From positions 1 to 64,000 of the forward strand of contig JAKSKF010000002.1 of NCBI GenBank assembly GCA_024401825.1: a stretch of 64,000 bases of DNA, read 5' to 3'. Below the pieces are notes generated by a model. It worked only from the letters and a program-made list of their open reading frames with translations. It was not told the origin of the DNA and searched no databases. Every line of letters starts with the position of its first letter. The stretch's first letter is position 1. Positions 50,073 to 59,088 of this stretch are shown here, piece after piece. Source of the DNA: Bacteroidales bacterium. Lineage in GTDB: Bacteria > Bacteroidota > Bacteroidia > Bacteroidales > UBA932. The position numbers and the translations under genes are program-made.

Positions 50073-51839
50073 ATGCCGGGCAGAAAACCATATCTTGTAA
50101 ACAAGGCCTTCAATCAATATCTCCTGGCCTCCATCCTCACTGTGGCCGCAACCCAGGTCGCCAATATCGTCGATGCGGTCATAGTAGGGCATCTCGTCGG
50201 AGCCAGGGGACTTGCCGCAGTGAATCTGAGTAAGCCCCTGCTTCAGGCCTTTTTTGCGGTAACCTGTCTGTATGTTGCCAGTTCCACGATTCTGGCGGGG
50301 ATGGCCATAGGCAAAGGAGACAGGGCCAAGGCTGACAAGTTCTTTTCTTTTTCAATGGGCGTCTCGCTGTTGCTCGGACTGTCATTCACCGGATTCGGAG
50401 CGATTTTCTTCGGGAGGATATCCTCATTGCTCTGTCAGTCTGATACCTTGCGTCCATTGTCAGACGCCTTTATGCGTGTCACCCTGTATTCGGCAGTGCC
50501 GCAATTGCTTATGCTTACGTTGAACCAGTTTGTTACGGTGGACGGAGGCCCTAAGATTGTTTCACGCGCCGTCATTGTGAGCAATGCCGCCAATATTCTG
50601 CTTGACATAGTGTTCATCAAGTACCTTTCTCTTGGAATTGCGGGCGCGGCATTCGCCACCGGTGTGATGTATGTCGTGTGCATCCTGATGGTGCTGCCTC
50701 ATTTCCGCAAGAAAGAAAGCCTGCGCCTGTGCCGGACAAGGCTGCACGATGTTGAGGCGGGAAGGATATTCTCCATAGGCCTTCCCCTTTTTCTGGCTAC
50801 GGCTCTGTTGTCTGTCCAATATATAGGCAACAATTATGTGGCAAGCCGATTTCTTGGTGACAACGGCTTGATTTCCTTGGCGGTATGTATCCAACTTCTG
50901 GCTTTCTCGATGATAATACTGAACGGGACGCTCAGGGCGATACAGCCGGTCGGCTCCATCCTCAAGGGACTTGATGACAGCACGGGACTGTTGATGCTGA
51001 TGAAGCGCGGATATGCCTTTATGGCCGTATGTTTAGCCTTTTTTACCGCCATTCTGGTTTTGTTCCCGTCGCAGATAGGCTCTCTGCTCGGAGTTTCTGA
51101 AGGAGCCGGGCTGGATATGGTGAGGAAAGCAGTGCCCTTATTCTCCCTCAACATCATCGGCCAGGCGATGCTTTGCAACCTCCTGCCGGCTTTCCAGTTC
51201 TACGAAAGGAAGGGCCTTGCCCTCCTGTTGTCCATCGCCCAGACCTTGCTCCCGATGCTGTTCTTTCTCCTGCTGCGGGGAAATTGGATTGGCTTCTTTG
51301 CCGGTCAGGCGGCCACGGCTCTGGCGATATGGGTATGGGAATCGGCGCTCCGTCGCAAAGACCCGTCCCTGAGCAGATTCCTGCTCATTCCTTTAAAGGA
51401 ACAAACCGAGGTGCTGGATATGACACTGCAGACCACATCGCAGTCGCTCAGTGAGGCTATTGCGGCCTTGCGTTCGTTCCTGTCGTCCAAGGGAGTCGGA
51501 AGCCATACCGGAAATCTGGCCGCCGTGAGCACTGAAGAGTTCCTCAACAACATTATACGTCACGGGCACGCCACTTCCATCGACCTGGCGGCGAACGTCA
51601 GGGATGCGGTCATCAGAATCTCCATCCACGATGACGGGATGGCGTTCAATCCCGTTGCCGCAGTAAAGGACCCCGCTTCCAAGACCGGACTCGGACTCAC
51701 TCTTGCGAACGCATTCTGCAGCAAGATAGATTACAGGTACATATTCAACCAGAATATGGTTTCGCTTGAAATACGGCCGTCAGGCGATGCCCCCGCATCT
51801 TCGCCAATCAGTTCCGACGGCTTCAGCAGACAATCCTGA
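50073..51839 (+). CDS. MATE-family exporter fused to a C-terminal RsbW-like HATPase kinase domain
   Basis: A 588-residue two-part protein. Residues about 1-440 form a MATE transporter of about twelve helices in two similar halves. After a short linker, residues about 455-575 form a GHKL ATPase of the anti-sigma serine-kinase type. The N-box STEEFLNNIIRHG (about 485-497), G1 box HDDGMAFNP (about 519-527) and G2 box TGLGLTLANA (about 538-547) are all intact, so ATP binding is expected. This is the kinase partner predicted for the STAS protein and phosphatase at the start of the same operon. The exporter should release the NRPS product by cation antiport. It is the last gene of the operon. Confidence 0.9.
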   Translation: MPGRKPYLVNKAFNQYLLASILTVAATQVANIVDAVIVGHLVGARGLAAVNLSKPLLQAFFAVTCLYVASSTILAGMAIGKGDRAKADKFFSFSMGVSLLLGLSFTGFGAIFFGRISSLLCQSDTLRPLSDAFMRVTLYSAVPQLLMLTLNQFVTVDGGPKIVSRAVIVSNAANILLDIVFIKYLSLGIAGAAFATGVMYVVCILMVLPHFRKKESLRLCRTRLHDVEAGRIFSIGLPLFLATALLSVQYIGNNYVASRFLGDNGLISLAVCIQLLAFSMIILNGTLRAIQPVGSILKGLDDSTGLLMLMKRGYAFMAVCLAFFTAILVLFPSQIGSLLGVSEGAGLDMVRKAVPLFSLNIIGQAMLCNLLPAFQFYERKGLALLLSIAQTLLPMLFFLLLRGNWIGFFAGQAATALAIWVWESALRRKDPSLSRFLLIPLKEQTEVLDMTLQTTSQSLSEAIAALRSFLSSKGVGSHTGNLAAVSTEEFLNNIIRHGHATSIDLAANVRDAVIRISIHDDGMAFNPVAAVKDPASKTGLGLTLANAFCSKIDYRYIFNQNMVSLEIRPSGDAPASSPISSDGFSRQS

Positions 51840-51883
51840 TTCTCACGATTTTTTCTTCTGAGATTCCGACATTCACGGAACGG

Positions 51884-54800
51884 TTATTCCCCCACGGCGG
51901 TGGCGCTGAATATCACGATGTCGGGATTGTCGGGGAGGGTGATTTGGCTCTCGCCGGCGGTTTCTATCTCAAGGAAGTACATATATGAGAATACGTACGG
52001 CTTGTTGCGCTGTTCGGGATTGTGTGTGTGCGAGCCTATGTAGGCGACGTCGTCTGTGCGGAGCGATGATTCGTACCAGCCCGGCCAGCCGTAAACCCCG
52101 TAGAACCCGGTGTAACTTGAAACCGTCCTGCTGACAGTCCTGTCGCCGGCCTTGAAATCCGCGCGGGATTCCTCTCCGTCGGGGCGTTGCGACGAGGCGA
52201 GCAGGCAGACTTTCGAGGTCCCTTCCGGCAGCGCGAGGGTCTGTCCCTTGCAGACGAGGGCGTCAAAATAGTTGGGCTCTCCGAATTTGAAGGGAACGCC
52301 GCGGAACTCGAACTTGTCCGGCAGTATCTCGGCGGCGAAGGATTCCCTGCGTTCATAGCACAGATTGCCTTCGGAGGGATAGTCGTCGCTCGTTATGCCG
52401 ACACAGTTGAAAGGAAGGTCAAGAGTATGGAAACTGTGACGCTCCACCTTGGCTGCAGGTTCGGCAAGACGCACCCTGAAAGTCCTCAGGGCAAAGCGTC
52501 CGGACTCGAACTTGAGGGATTTCCCCTCGAATGAGAACTTTCCGGGCTTGGACACGATGGCGGAGCCGTCCGGTTGGAAACTGCCTTCGGGCGCAGTCTG
52601 CAGCTTGGGAGCCTGACCGAGCGGAGCCTCGATTCCGTTGACTTCCTCCACGCTGAGGATGTCAGAATCGAACACAATGCTGCCGCTTGCGCCATTCCCG
52701 GACAGTTCATACACGCGGACTATGAGTCCGTCCCCGTCCTGGGCGCGCTTGAGAGCCTTGATTCTGAGCGCGGGATTGGTTGAGCGGACCATACATACCG
52801 TCTTGCCGAGTGCCCCCTCGTGCGGTTCTGTCAGGAAGGCGTACTTCGGCGCATTGAGACAGTCGGCCACAATGTCTGTCCGAGAAGGGTCCAGGGCCCC
52901 CTTGTGACCTGCTATGGAATATGTGAACTCGTGTGTGCCGAAGTCCTGTGTGGCCTGTTCGCCGTATCCGCGGGAAGCCGTGGGTGTGTGGAACAGAGTC
53001 AGTCTCAGCGTATGGTCGTCCGGCTTGTCCCAACCGTATTTGGAGTCATTCATCACGGTCAGTCCGTATGTCCCGTCAGTGGATGTCATATCGGCCCACT
53101 GGTGGGCGAAGACCTCGTACTGGATATCCGTGTTGCCGCTTCTTTCAATGTGGCCCATACCCAGGTCATAAACCGCAGAGGGAGCGTCGAACGACACGGG
53201 GAACGAAGCCTTGAGAAGCGCCGCCGGAGAATTCCAGTCGATGGTGTTCACTATGTCAATCCGTTCGTCCTGCGCGCCCTGTGTCAGAATGATTCTCTGG
53301 GTGAAACTTGAACCCGCGTGTGTCCTCTCGACTTTCAGGACGGCCCTGAGCGGACCGCATTCCTCCACACTGATTCTGACGTCGGAGTTGACCTTCACGG
53401 GAGTCCGGTCCATAGTCTCCTTCATAATCTCCCAGGCGGGCCAGTTGTCTGAAACGTTGTTCTCGAAGAAAGCGAGACCGAAGGCTTCTCCCTTCCGGAC
53501 CAGTTCCCTGGAGTAACGCTTGTCATAAACGGAACAGATGTCTCCGTCGGAATTGACTGTGACCCGGTATATCCTGTTCTCTATGACGTTGCCTTTGGCC
53601 TTCAGTGAAGAAGCGCTCTTTTCGGGGCTTGTCGAGGGAACTATGTCATAGACCGACAGTCCGGCAGAGGGCGTCTGACCGGCGAACAGTATGCGTGCGG
53701 AATTCTCTGTACGGGCGATGATTTGGGCGGGAACCCTGCGTCCGTCAGGTCCCGTCACTTTTACGGACCTGTACTTGCCGTCCAGGGGAATCTCAAGTTC
53801 CACGGGGTCGGAGTTGGGGGCTGACACAGGGTTGAATACCACTGCAGGAATGCCCTTGACCCTGGTGTCAAGCACGGATGCGGAGGATGTCGCCGCGCTC
53901 TCGATTATGCTCTTCATCTGTCTCAGGTTCAGGTATTCGTCATTGTATGAGAATTGGTAGCATTCGGGGATGCTGGTACCTGTGAGGTCATCGTGGAACT
54001 GATGCCAGATTATTCTTTTCCAGCCGTTGTCTATGGTGTATGCGGGATAATCTATGGCTCCGAGCCTGTCTGCCAGGGTGGAGATTTCTTCCGCGGCTCC
54101 GAGCGCCCATTCGTTGCGCCTGTTGAGATTCTTCATCTGCGCCTTGGAACTGTAACAGCCGGTGGCGTGCACGTCCATAAGGAGTTCGCCGTCGAACTCA
54201 GGCAACCTTTCGTCCCAAAGGTATTTGAAGAACATCTCGTCCGTGGTGGAGAACTTCATATCGTACGCCGGCCCGGGATTGCGGACTGCGTCATTGACGA
54301 AGCGAACGCCCCTGGGATGCGCGGAACCGCCGCTGTCTCCGGTGCCGAAATAATGATATGCCGCCGGCAGGGGAGTCTCCTGTACGAAGCGCCTGAGGTC
54401 GGCGTTGTCGGTCACGGGTTCCTCCGGACTCCAGGCATAGCCGCCTCCGTCGAGGGCCGCCATCACACGGTTGCCGTCAAGTCCTTTCCATATTCCGAAA
54501 AGGAACGGAACCCTGCGTCCGCCGTCGTAGAACGGCTTGCTCCGCCAGGACAGTTTCTGTGTGCCGAATCCCGTCAGCCCGCAGTGCGATGCCACCGAGG
54601 GCAGCTGCCAGCCGAACCCGAAGCAGTCCGGCAGCATTATGTCCGTCGATACTATGCCGAACTCCTTCATATAGAATTCCTGGCCCAGGAGAATGTTGCG
54701 TATGCCGGATTCCACGGAAGGCATATTGGCGTCAGTGGCATCCCAGGATGCTCCGGACACGTGCCATCTGCCCTCGTTCACGCGGGTCTTCACCTGCTCG

Positions 54801-55084
54801 AAGAGCTCCGGATAGTACTCCTTCATCCAGGCATACTTCACGGCTCCCTCGAAGTTGAATATGTACCCGGGGTATTCCTTGAAAAGGGCGAGGTTCTGGG
54901 TGAGCGTGCGGGGGATGTATTCGCCGATTGAGCGCTGCACCGTCCATCGCCACTGAGTGTCAAAGTGGGCGTTGGCCACCATATGCACGGTGGATTTCTG
55001 TCCTTCCGTTGTGCCCGAGGCGCAAAGGATTGTGGTAATGCAGGCCGTTGCGGCCGCGACAATGGTCAGTCTGAAAAATTTCAT
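51884..55084 (-). CDS. Glycoside hydrolase family 38 alpha-mannosidase, secreted
   Basis: A 1066-residue exported enzyme with a signal peptide (MKFFRLTIVAAATACITTILC, cut near residue 22). The GH38 catalytic domain begins with NAHFDTQWRW (metal-binding His and Asp, about residues 38-47). The nucleophile Asp lies in LPDCFGFGWQLP near 155, and the later HQFHDDLTGTS motif near 395 carries another metal His. The large beta-rich C-terminal half is the usual GH38 C-terminal region. It should remove alpha-linked mannose from N-glycans or mannans. It follows the antiporter gene by 23 nt at the end of the dnaN operon, far from any SusC/SusD pair in this window. Confidence 0.93.
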   Translation of the reverse strand: MKFFRLTIVAAATACITTILCASGTTEGQKSTVHMVANAHFDTQWRWTVQRSIGEYIPRTLTQNLALFKEYPGYIFNFEGAVKYAWMKEYYPELFEQVKTRVNEGRWHVSGASWDATDANMPSVESGIRNILLGQEFYMKEFGIVSTDIMLPDCFGFGWQLPSVASHCGLTGFGTQKLSWRSKPFYDGGRRVPFLFGIWKGLDGNRVMAALDGGGYAWSPEEPVTDNADLRRFVQETPLPAAYHYFGTGDSGGSAHPRGVRFVNDAVRNPGPAYDMKFSTTDEMFFKYLWDERLPEFDGELLMDVHATGCYSSKAQMKNLNRRNEWALGAAEEISTLADRLGAIDYPAYTIDNGWKRIIWHQFHDDLTGTSIPECYQFSYNDEYLNLRQMKSIIESAATSSASVLDTRVKGIPAVVFNPVSAPNSDPVELEIPLDGKYRSVKVTGPDGRRVPAQIIARTENSARILFAGQTPSAGLSVYDIVPSTSPEKSASSLKAKGNVIENRIYRVTVNSDGDICSVYDKRYSRELVRKGEAFGLAFFENNVSDNWPAWEIMKETMDRTPVKVNSDVRISVEECGPLRAVLKVERTHAGSSFTQRIILTQGAQDERIDIVNTIDWNSPAALLKASFPVSFDAPSAVYDLGMGHIERSGNTDIQYEVFAHQWADMTSTDGTYGLTVMNDSKYGWDKPDDHTLRLTLFHTPTASRGYGEQATQDFGTHEFTYSIAGHKGALDPSRTDIVADCLNAPKYAFLTEPHEGALGKTVCMVRSTNPALRIKALKRAQDGDGLIVRVYELSGNGASGSIVFDSDILSVEEVNGIEAPLGQAPKLQTAPEGSFQPDGSAIVSKPGKFSFEGKSLKFESGRFALRTFRVRLAEPAAKVERHSFHTLDLPFNCVGITSDDYPSEGNLCYERRESFAAEILPDKFEFRGVPFKFGEPNYFDALVCKGQTLALPEGTSKVCLLASSQRPDGEESRADFKAGDRTVSRTVSSYTGFYGVYGWPGWYESSLRTDDVAYIGSHTHNPEQRNKPYVFSYMYFLEIETAGESQITLPDNPDIVIFSATAVGE

Positions 55085-55107
55085 ATCGTGTCAGTATGTG
55101 GTTGGAA

Positions 55108-56403
55108 TCAGAATCCGAGGAAGATGACCTGCACCAGGATGAAAACGGGCAGGAGCACTATGAGAGAGAACTTCGCCATATAGCCGAAGAAACTGGGCAT
55201 CTTTATTCCGTTGTCCCTGGCAATGGAGGCCACCATAAAGTTTGGACCGTTTCCTATGTAGGTCATCGAACCGAACATCACGGCACCGAGCGCTATGGCT
55301 CTCAGTACGCTTTCCGGAATCCCGGCGACGACGCAGTCCTGTAACCCGCAGAAGTCAAGGCCGCTGGCCACGGAATGGAAGGCGACCGCGGTGGGGGAGT
55401 TGTCAAGGAATGAAGAAAGAAATCCCGTGCAGTAGAAGAAATGCCAGGGTTCGGAGAGCCCGAGCCCGGCCGCATTGTGATTGAGGTAAAGCAGCGCGGG
55501 AGTCATTGTGGTGAATATTCCGGCAAACAGCACGGCCACCTCCAGAATGGGGCCCCAGGAGAAATTGTTTCCTTTGCGGACGCTGCTTCCGGTGAATGCG
55601 AGTGACAGGATGATTACGGCTATCAGGCAGATTTCCCGCAGATACTGCAGCGGACCTTCCTTCATAGCCGGAATGAACTGCTCGTTCAGGAAGATGACGC
55701 CGGCCATTATCATAAGAAGGAACAGGAAGTTGATTCTGCCCTTGATACGGATGGGAGACTGCGCTTCAGCGCCGCAGAGAATAGCGTTCTTGGGTTCCTT
55801 CCGGAACTCGATGTTGTCCCATATTATGTATATCAGGGACAGGAGAAGGCCCACGAACAGCCACTGGGGCAGCAGTGTCATAAACCATTTGAAGGGCGCC
55901 CCGCGAAGATACAGCAGGAAAAGCGGAGGGTCTCCCAGCGGAGTGAGTATTCCTCCCGCATTCGCCACCATCGCGATGAAGAACAGAATAGTGTGTGTCT
56001 TGCGTGTCCTGTTCCTGTTGATGTCAATCAGCGGACGAACCAGCAGCATTGCGGCCCCGGTGGTACCCATAAACGAGGCGAGGACATAACCTGCGGACAG
56101 GATAATAAGGTTGACGAACGGGGTTGCGGTGATGCTTCCCTTGATTTGTATTCCCCCTGTCACCACGAAAAGGGCCAGGAGAAGGACGATGAACGGGATG
56201 TAGTCTCCCGCCATCTGATGCAGCAGCTGGTGTCCCAGACCGGCGCATATCAGATAGACCGCCGTGGGAACTGCAACCGCCGCGGTGCAAATGAGCTTGT
56301 TCCGGTTGCTTTCCCAGAATTTCTCCGCAAAAAGGGGAACCAGAGCTATCATAAGCAGCATAATTCCGAAAGGAATCAAAGTCCAGGCTTGTACTGTATC
56401 CAT
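55108..56403 (-). CDS. nhaD: NhaD-type Na+/H+ antiporter (ion transporter superfamily)
   Basis: A 431-residue membrane protein of about eleven to twelve helices. GTTGAAMLLVRP near residue 100 and GNGPNFMVASIA near 375 are conserved NhaD loops. ANAGGILTPLGDPPLF near 130 and FLDNSPTAVAF near 330 are the paired re-entrant loops carrying the Asp and Asn residues that bind the ion. The ATG at 56403 leaves a 4-nt gap to the upstream gene; an earlier in-frame ATG at 56430 would overlap that gene. Its work fits a cell that runs a sodium-pumping NQR complex, encoded at the left end of this window. Confidence 0.9.
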   Translation of the reverse strand: MDTVQAWTLIPFGIMLLMIALVPLFAEKFWESNRNKLICTAAVAVPTAVYLICAGLGHQLLHQMAGDYIPFIVLLLALFVVTGGIQIKGSITATPFVNLIILSAGYVLASFMGTTGAAMLLVRPLIDINRNRTRKTHTILFFIAMVANAGGILTPLGDPPLFLLYLRGAPFKWFMTLLPQWLFVGLLLSLIYIIWDNIEFRKEPKNAILCGAEAQSPIRIKGRINFLFLLMIMAGVIFLNEQFIPAMKEGPLQYLREICLIAVIILSLAFTGSSVRKGNNFSWGPILEVAVLFAGIFTTMTPALLYLNHNAAGLGLSEPWHFFYCTGFLSSFLDNSPTAVAFHSVASGLDFCGLQDCVVAGIPESVLRAIALGAVMFGSMTYIGNGPNFMVASIARDNGIKMPSFFGYMAKFSLIVLLPVFILVQVIFLGF

Positions 56404-56407
56404 TGTG

Positions 56408-56968
56408 TCAAAAAACTGTTTTGAAATCAAAAATCAAGTTGTCCCCGCAATAGGCGCAGACCTGACATTCCGCTTCGTCCCTTGCGCAGAGGGACCGGAT
56501 GGGCCCGAGCTCTATCGCGAGAAAATCCCCTGTACGGAGGTAGCAGCGCGATGATGCGAATTCCAGGCAACTGTCTATCACCGATTCCGGGGGAGGGGGA
56601 CAGGCGAAGAACTCCTCACCGTCCCTGCAAACCCTGAGACCGCGCTTCGCGAGCGCGCCGATGTCCCTGAGCGGGTAAGAAACGAAAGTGCTGTGGTCAA
56701 GGCAGGAGGCGCAGGCGAAACCTTCGGGACCGTCATTGAGAAGGTCGTCGGGATACAGGAACATCCCGTAAGCGAACGAATCGTAATACCTGCGGGCGAA
56801 CTTCGAGGAGACGAAGCGCCCGGCCTTGCATATCCTGACAAAGAGCGCGGGGGAGGCGCTGACAGAATTGACGAACTCCGGAAGATATGCCGCGTCATCG
56901 CGTTCCTTCCAGCTTGTGTCCGGCCGGAAGCATATCTTTCCGCTGTATGTCCTGACGATTATGTTCAA
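56408..56968 (-). CDS. Degenerate fumarylacetoacetate-hydrolase-fold protein
   Basis: A 186-residue protein alignable by eye to small FAH-family proteins. FRPDTSW matches the FKPDSALL start, FVRICKAGRFVSSKFARRYYD matches the ELVVRICKVGKFI...FAHRYYD core, and the end (GDFLAIELGP...FDFKTVF) matches the C-terminal strand. The residues that bind the metal have been replaced: the Glu-x-Glu just before the core is Ser-Pro-Ala, and the Asp of the following GIDFTARD segment is Phe. Enzymatic activity is therefore unlikely. It overlaps the exonuclease gene by 4 nt and precedes nhaD by 4 nt. Confidence 0.6.
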   Translation of the reverse strand: MNIIVRTYSGKICFRPDTSWKERDDAAYLPEFVNSVSASPALFVRICKAGRFVSSKFARRYYDSFAYGMFLYPDDLLNDGPEGFACASCLDHSTFVSYPLRDIGALAKRGLRVCRDGEEFFACPPPPESVIDSCLEFASSRCYLRTGDFLAIELGPIRSLCARDEAECQVCAYCGDNLIFDFKTVF

Positions 56969-57846
56969 AACAGACGTCCCCCATTGAATTTCGCCGCAAG
57001 GTCATCGAGCTGCTCGGCGCTCGCGGGTCCGGGAGGTTCGTTGCGGAACTGCGCCGCCAGCCTCGCGAACTGTGCCTTGGTGTCGAGGGTGAAGTCCCCG
57101 TTCTGAATCCAGTTGAAATACGAAGGTTCCGTGTCCCATACCTGACGGGCGGTCTTGTCCTTGTGCTTGCCGAAGTTGACCACCGCCTCGCCCTTGTCGT
57201 TCCAGATGAGCCTGCCGGCATAGTCCACGAATTTTGAACGTCCCCCGACCCTGGAAAGGAATTCCACGTCGTTCTTCAGTTCATCGGGATAACGGTCCAG
57301 CTGACCCTTCAGGACCTTGAAGGTGGCCACGGTGTCCGCCTCGGCGGTGTGGGCGTTGTCGAAGTCCTCTCCTCCGCAGTAGAAGCGGTACGCCGCGCGC
57401 AGGTTCCTGGGCTCCATCACGTGATAGATTGTCTGTACGTCGACGTGAAGCTTGTCGTGAAGGTTGACGTTGACGTTCCTGCCTGCATAGACCCTGGCCC
57501 TCTCTATCTCCTCGGCCAGCATCGGAAGGTCGAACTTGCCGGAATTGAATCCGGAAAGGTCGGCGTCGGACAGCCATTCGACCACCTCCGTCACCACATC
57601 GGCAAAACGAGGCAGTCCAACAAGCATATCGTCCGTGATTCCGTTCACTTCCGAGGCCTTGGGGTCCATCTTCTTCTGACAGTTGCGGGCGTAGTCCCAC
57701 GGACACACTTTCCAAGTCTTGATGCGGGTTTCTCCTCCGGGGAAAACCTTGACGAAACTCAGTTCGACTATGCAGTCGGAAGCAATGTTAAGGCCCGTGC
57801 TCTCTATGTCGAAGAAGAGCAAAGGCCTTTTCAGTTCAAGTTCCAT
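56965..57846 (-). CDS. DEDDh 3'-5' exonuclease (DnaQ-like)
   Basis: A 293-residue exonuclease. The four acidic residues and the His of the DEDDh class are in FDIESTG (about 12-18), GFNSGKFDLP (about 98-107) and NAHTAEADT (about 165-173). The C-terminal 100 residues (FGKHKDKTARQVWDTEP...) form the short domain often attached to DnaQ-like exonucleases of Bacteroidota, perhaps for DNA or protein contact. It follows dnaN after 10 nt, which suggests a proofreading or repair role beside the sliding clamp. Confidence 0.93.
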   Translation of the reverse strand: MELELKRPLLFFDIESTGLNIASDCIVELSFVKVFPGGETRIKTWKVCPWDYARNCQKKMDPKASEVNGITDDMLVGLPRFADVVTEVVEWLSDADLSGFNSGKFDLPMLAEEIERARVYAGRNVNVNLHDKLHVDVQTIYHVMEPRNLRAAYRFYCGGEDFDNAHTAEADTVATFKVLKGQLDRYPDELKNDVEFLSRVGGRSKFVDYAGRLIWNDKGEAVVNFGKHKDKTARQVWDTEPSYFNWIQNGDFTLDTKAQFARLAAQFRNEPPGPASAEQLDDLAAKFNGGRLF

Positions 57847-57856
57847 AAGCGCTTGT

Positions 57857-58975
57857 TCAGACCAATATCGGCATCAGGATGCCGCAAATCTTTTCAGTTG
57901 AAGCCTCTTCCTCCGAAGGAACGATGAGCGCGGCCCTCCGGGCGTCGGCAAACTTTATGACCAGGGTCTCGCATCCCATATTGTTCAGAATCTCAATGAG
58001 GAAAGGAGACTTGAACCCTATGGAAAGAGGTTCTCCCTGATAATCGCACATTATCTTCTCGTAGGCGGCGGTGGCGAATCCGAGGTCCTGCGCGGTGATT
58101 TCCAACTGTCCGGGCTTGAGTTCGAGCTTGATGTGGTTGGACGCCTTGTTTCCGCAGACAGAGATTCTCTTTGCGGCATTCAGGAGCATTGTCCTGTCTA
58201 TCTTCAGCACGTTGGAGTTGTTCTGGGGAATCACGTCACGGTATTTGGGATATTTGCCGATGACCAGGCGGCAGACCATCATTGTCTGTCCGAAAGTGAA
58301 CACCACGGTGTTGTCGTCGAATGCCACGTCCACGTTGCTGTCCTCCTTGTCGAGGATGGACTTGAGTATTGCGGCGGCCTTCTTGTGAAGAATGAATGAA
58401 ACCTTCTCCTTTGACTCCACGTCATTGGTGGTGTAGCAGATGAGCTTGTGGGAGTCTGAAGCCACGAGAGTGGTGGTGGCAATGTCGACGTCGAAGAAGA
58501 TGCCGTTCATTGCGGGACGCATCTCGTCGTCCGCGGTGGCGTATATGGTTCCGTTTATGCCGTCCACCAGGCTCTGGGCCGGGAAGGTGAAGCGCCTTGC
58601 GGTGTCGTCAGTGCCCTTGATTTCCGGGAAGTCCGCCGCCGGAAAATAGGGGAGTGACGAATTGCCGTTGCTCCAGATACATTCGAATGAACTGTCCGAA
58701 GACGTCTTTATGGTGATGGGCTGGTCCGGAATTTCCTTGAGAAGGTCGAGAATATGCTTGGCGGGGACCGCGATGCTGCCCTCGGACTTTACCTTGTCTA
58801 TGGCTATGACGGTGCGGAGAGTCAACTCCTGATCCGATGCCGTCACTTCCAGTTCCTTGCCCTTGAGGACGAACAGAAAATTATCCAGAATCTGTAGAGC
58901 CGACTTTGAAGGAATGGCCTTTGAAACGTCTGTGAGACCTTTGAGCAGCTCTGCGCTTGAAACAATGAATTCCAT
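57857..58975 (-). CDS. dnaN: DNA polymerase III beta subunit (sliding clamp)
   Basis: A 372-residue clamp protein built of three similar domains of about 120 residues. The N-terminus (FIVSSAELLKGLTDVSKAIPSK), SEGSIAVPAKHILDLLKEIP near 85 and the C-terminal motif GILMPILV (normally PMRL) are the expected features. It forms the ring dimer that holds the replicase on DNA. First gene of the minus-strand operon dnaN, exonuclease, FAH-like, nhaD, GH38. The -7 element lies 25 nt upstream. Confidence 0.97.
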   Translation of the reverse strand: MEFIVSSAELLKGLTDVSKAIPSKSALQILDNFLFVLKGKELEVTASDQELTLRTVIAIDKVKSEGSIAVPAKHILDLLKEIPDQPITIKTSSDSSFECIWSNGNSSLPYFPAADFPEIKGTDDTARRFTFPAQSLVDGINGTIYATADDEMRPAMNGIFFDVDIATTTLVASDSHKLICYTTNDVESKEKVSFILHKKAAAILKSILDKEDSNVDVAFDDNTVVFTFGQTMMVCRLVIGKYPKYRDVIPQNNSNVLKIDRTMLLNAAKRISVCGNKASNHIKLELKPGQLEITAQDLGFATAAYEKIMCDYQGEPLSIGFKSPFLIEILNNMGCETLVIKFADARRAALIVPSEEEASTEKICGILMPILV

Positions 58976-59000
58976 AAATCTCGTTAAATTTGTAATCGTG

Positions 59001-59008
59001 CAAAATTA
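59001..59008 (-). promoter_or_regulatory. -7 element (TAATTTTG) of the dnaN operon
   Basis: A minus-strand perfect TAnnTTTG match 25 nt before the dnaN ATG, in the 113-bp gap divergent from htrA. No properly spaced TTG was found. Confidence 0.5.
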
Positions 59009-59088
59009 AGAAAATATTTCAAACTTTGGCATAGGATTTGACCTTTTTGGCATTCGCTTTTCAAAAGTGTGATTTAAAGAACAGAAAT

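Noticed and set aside
31990..52000. Integrative element inserted at tRNA-Thr
   Set aside because: I found no second copy of the tRNA 3' end on the far side, no integrase, and the NRPS genes have host-like base composition.
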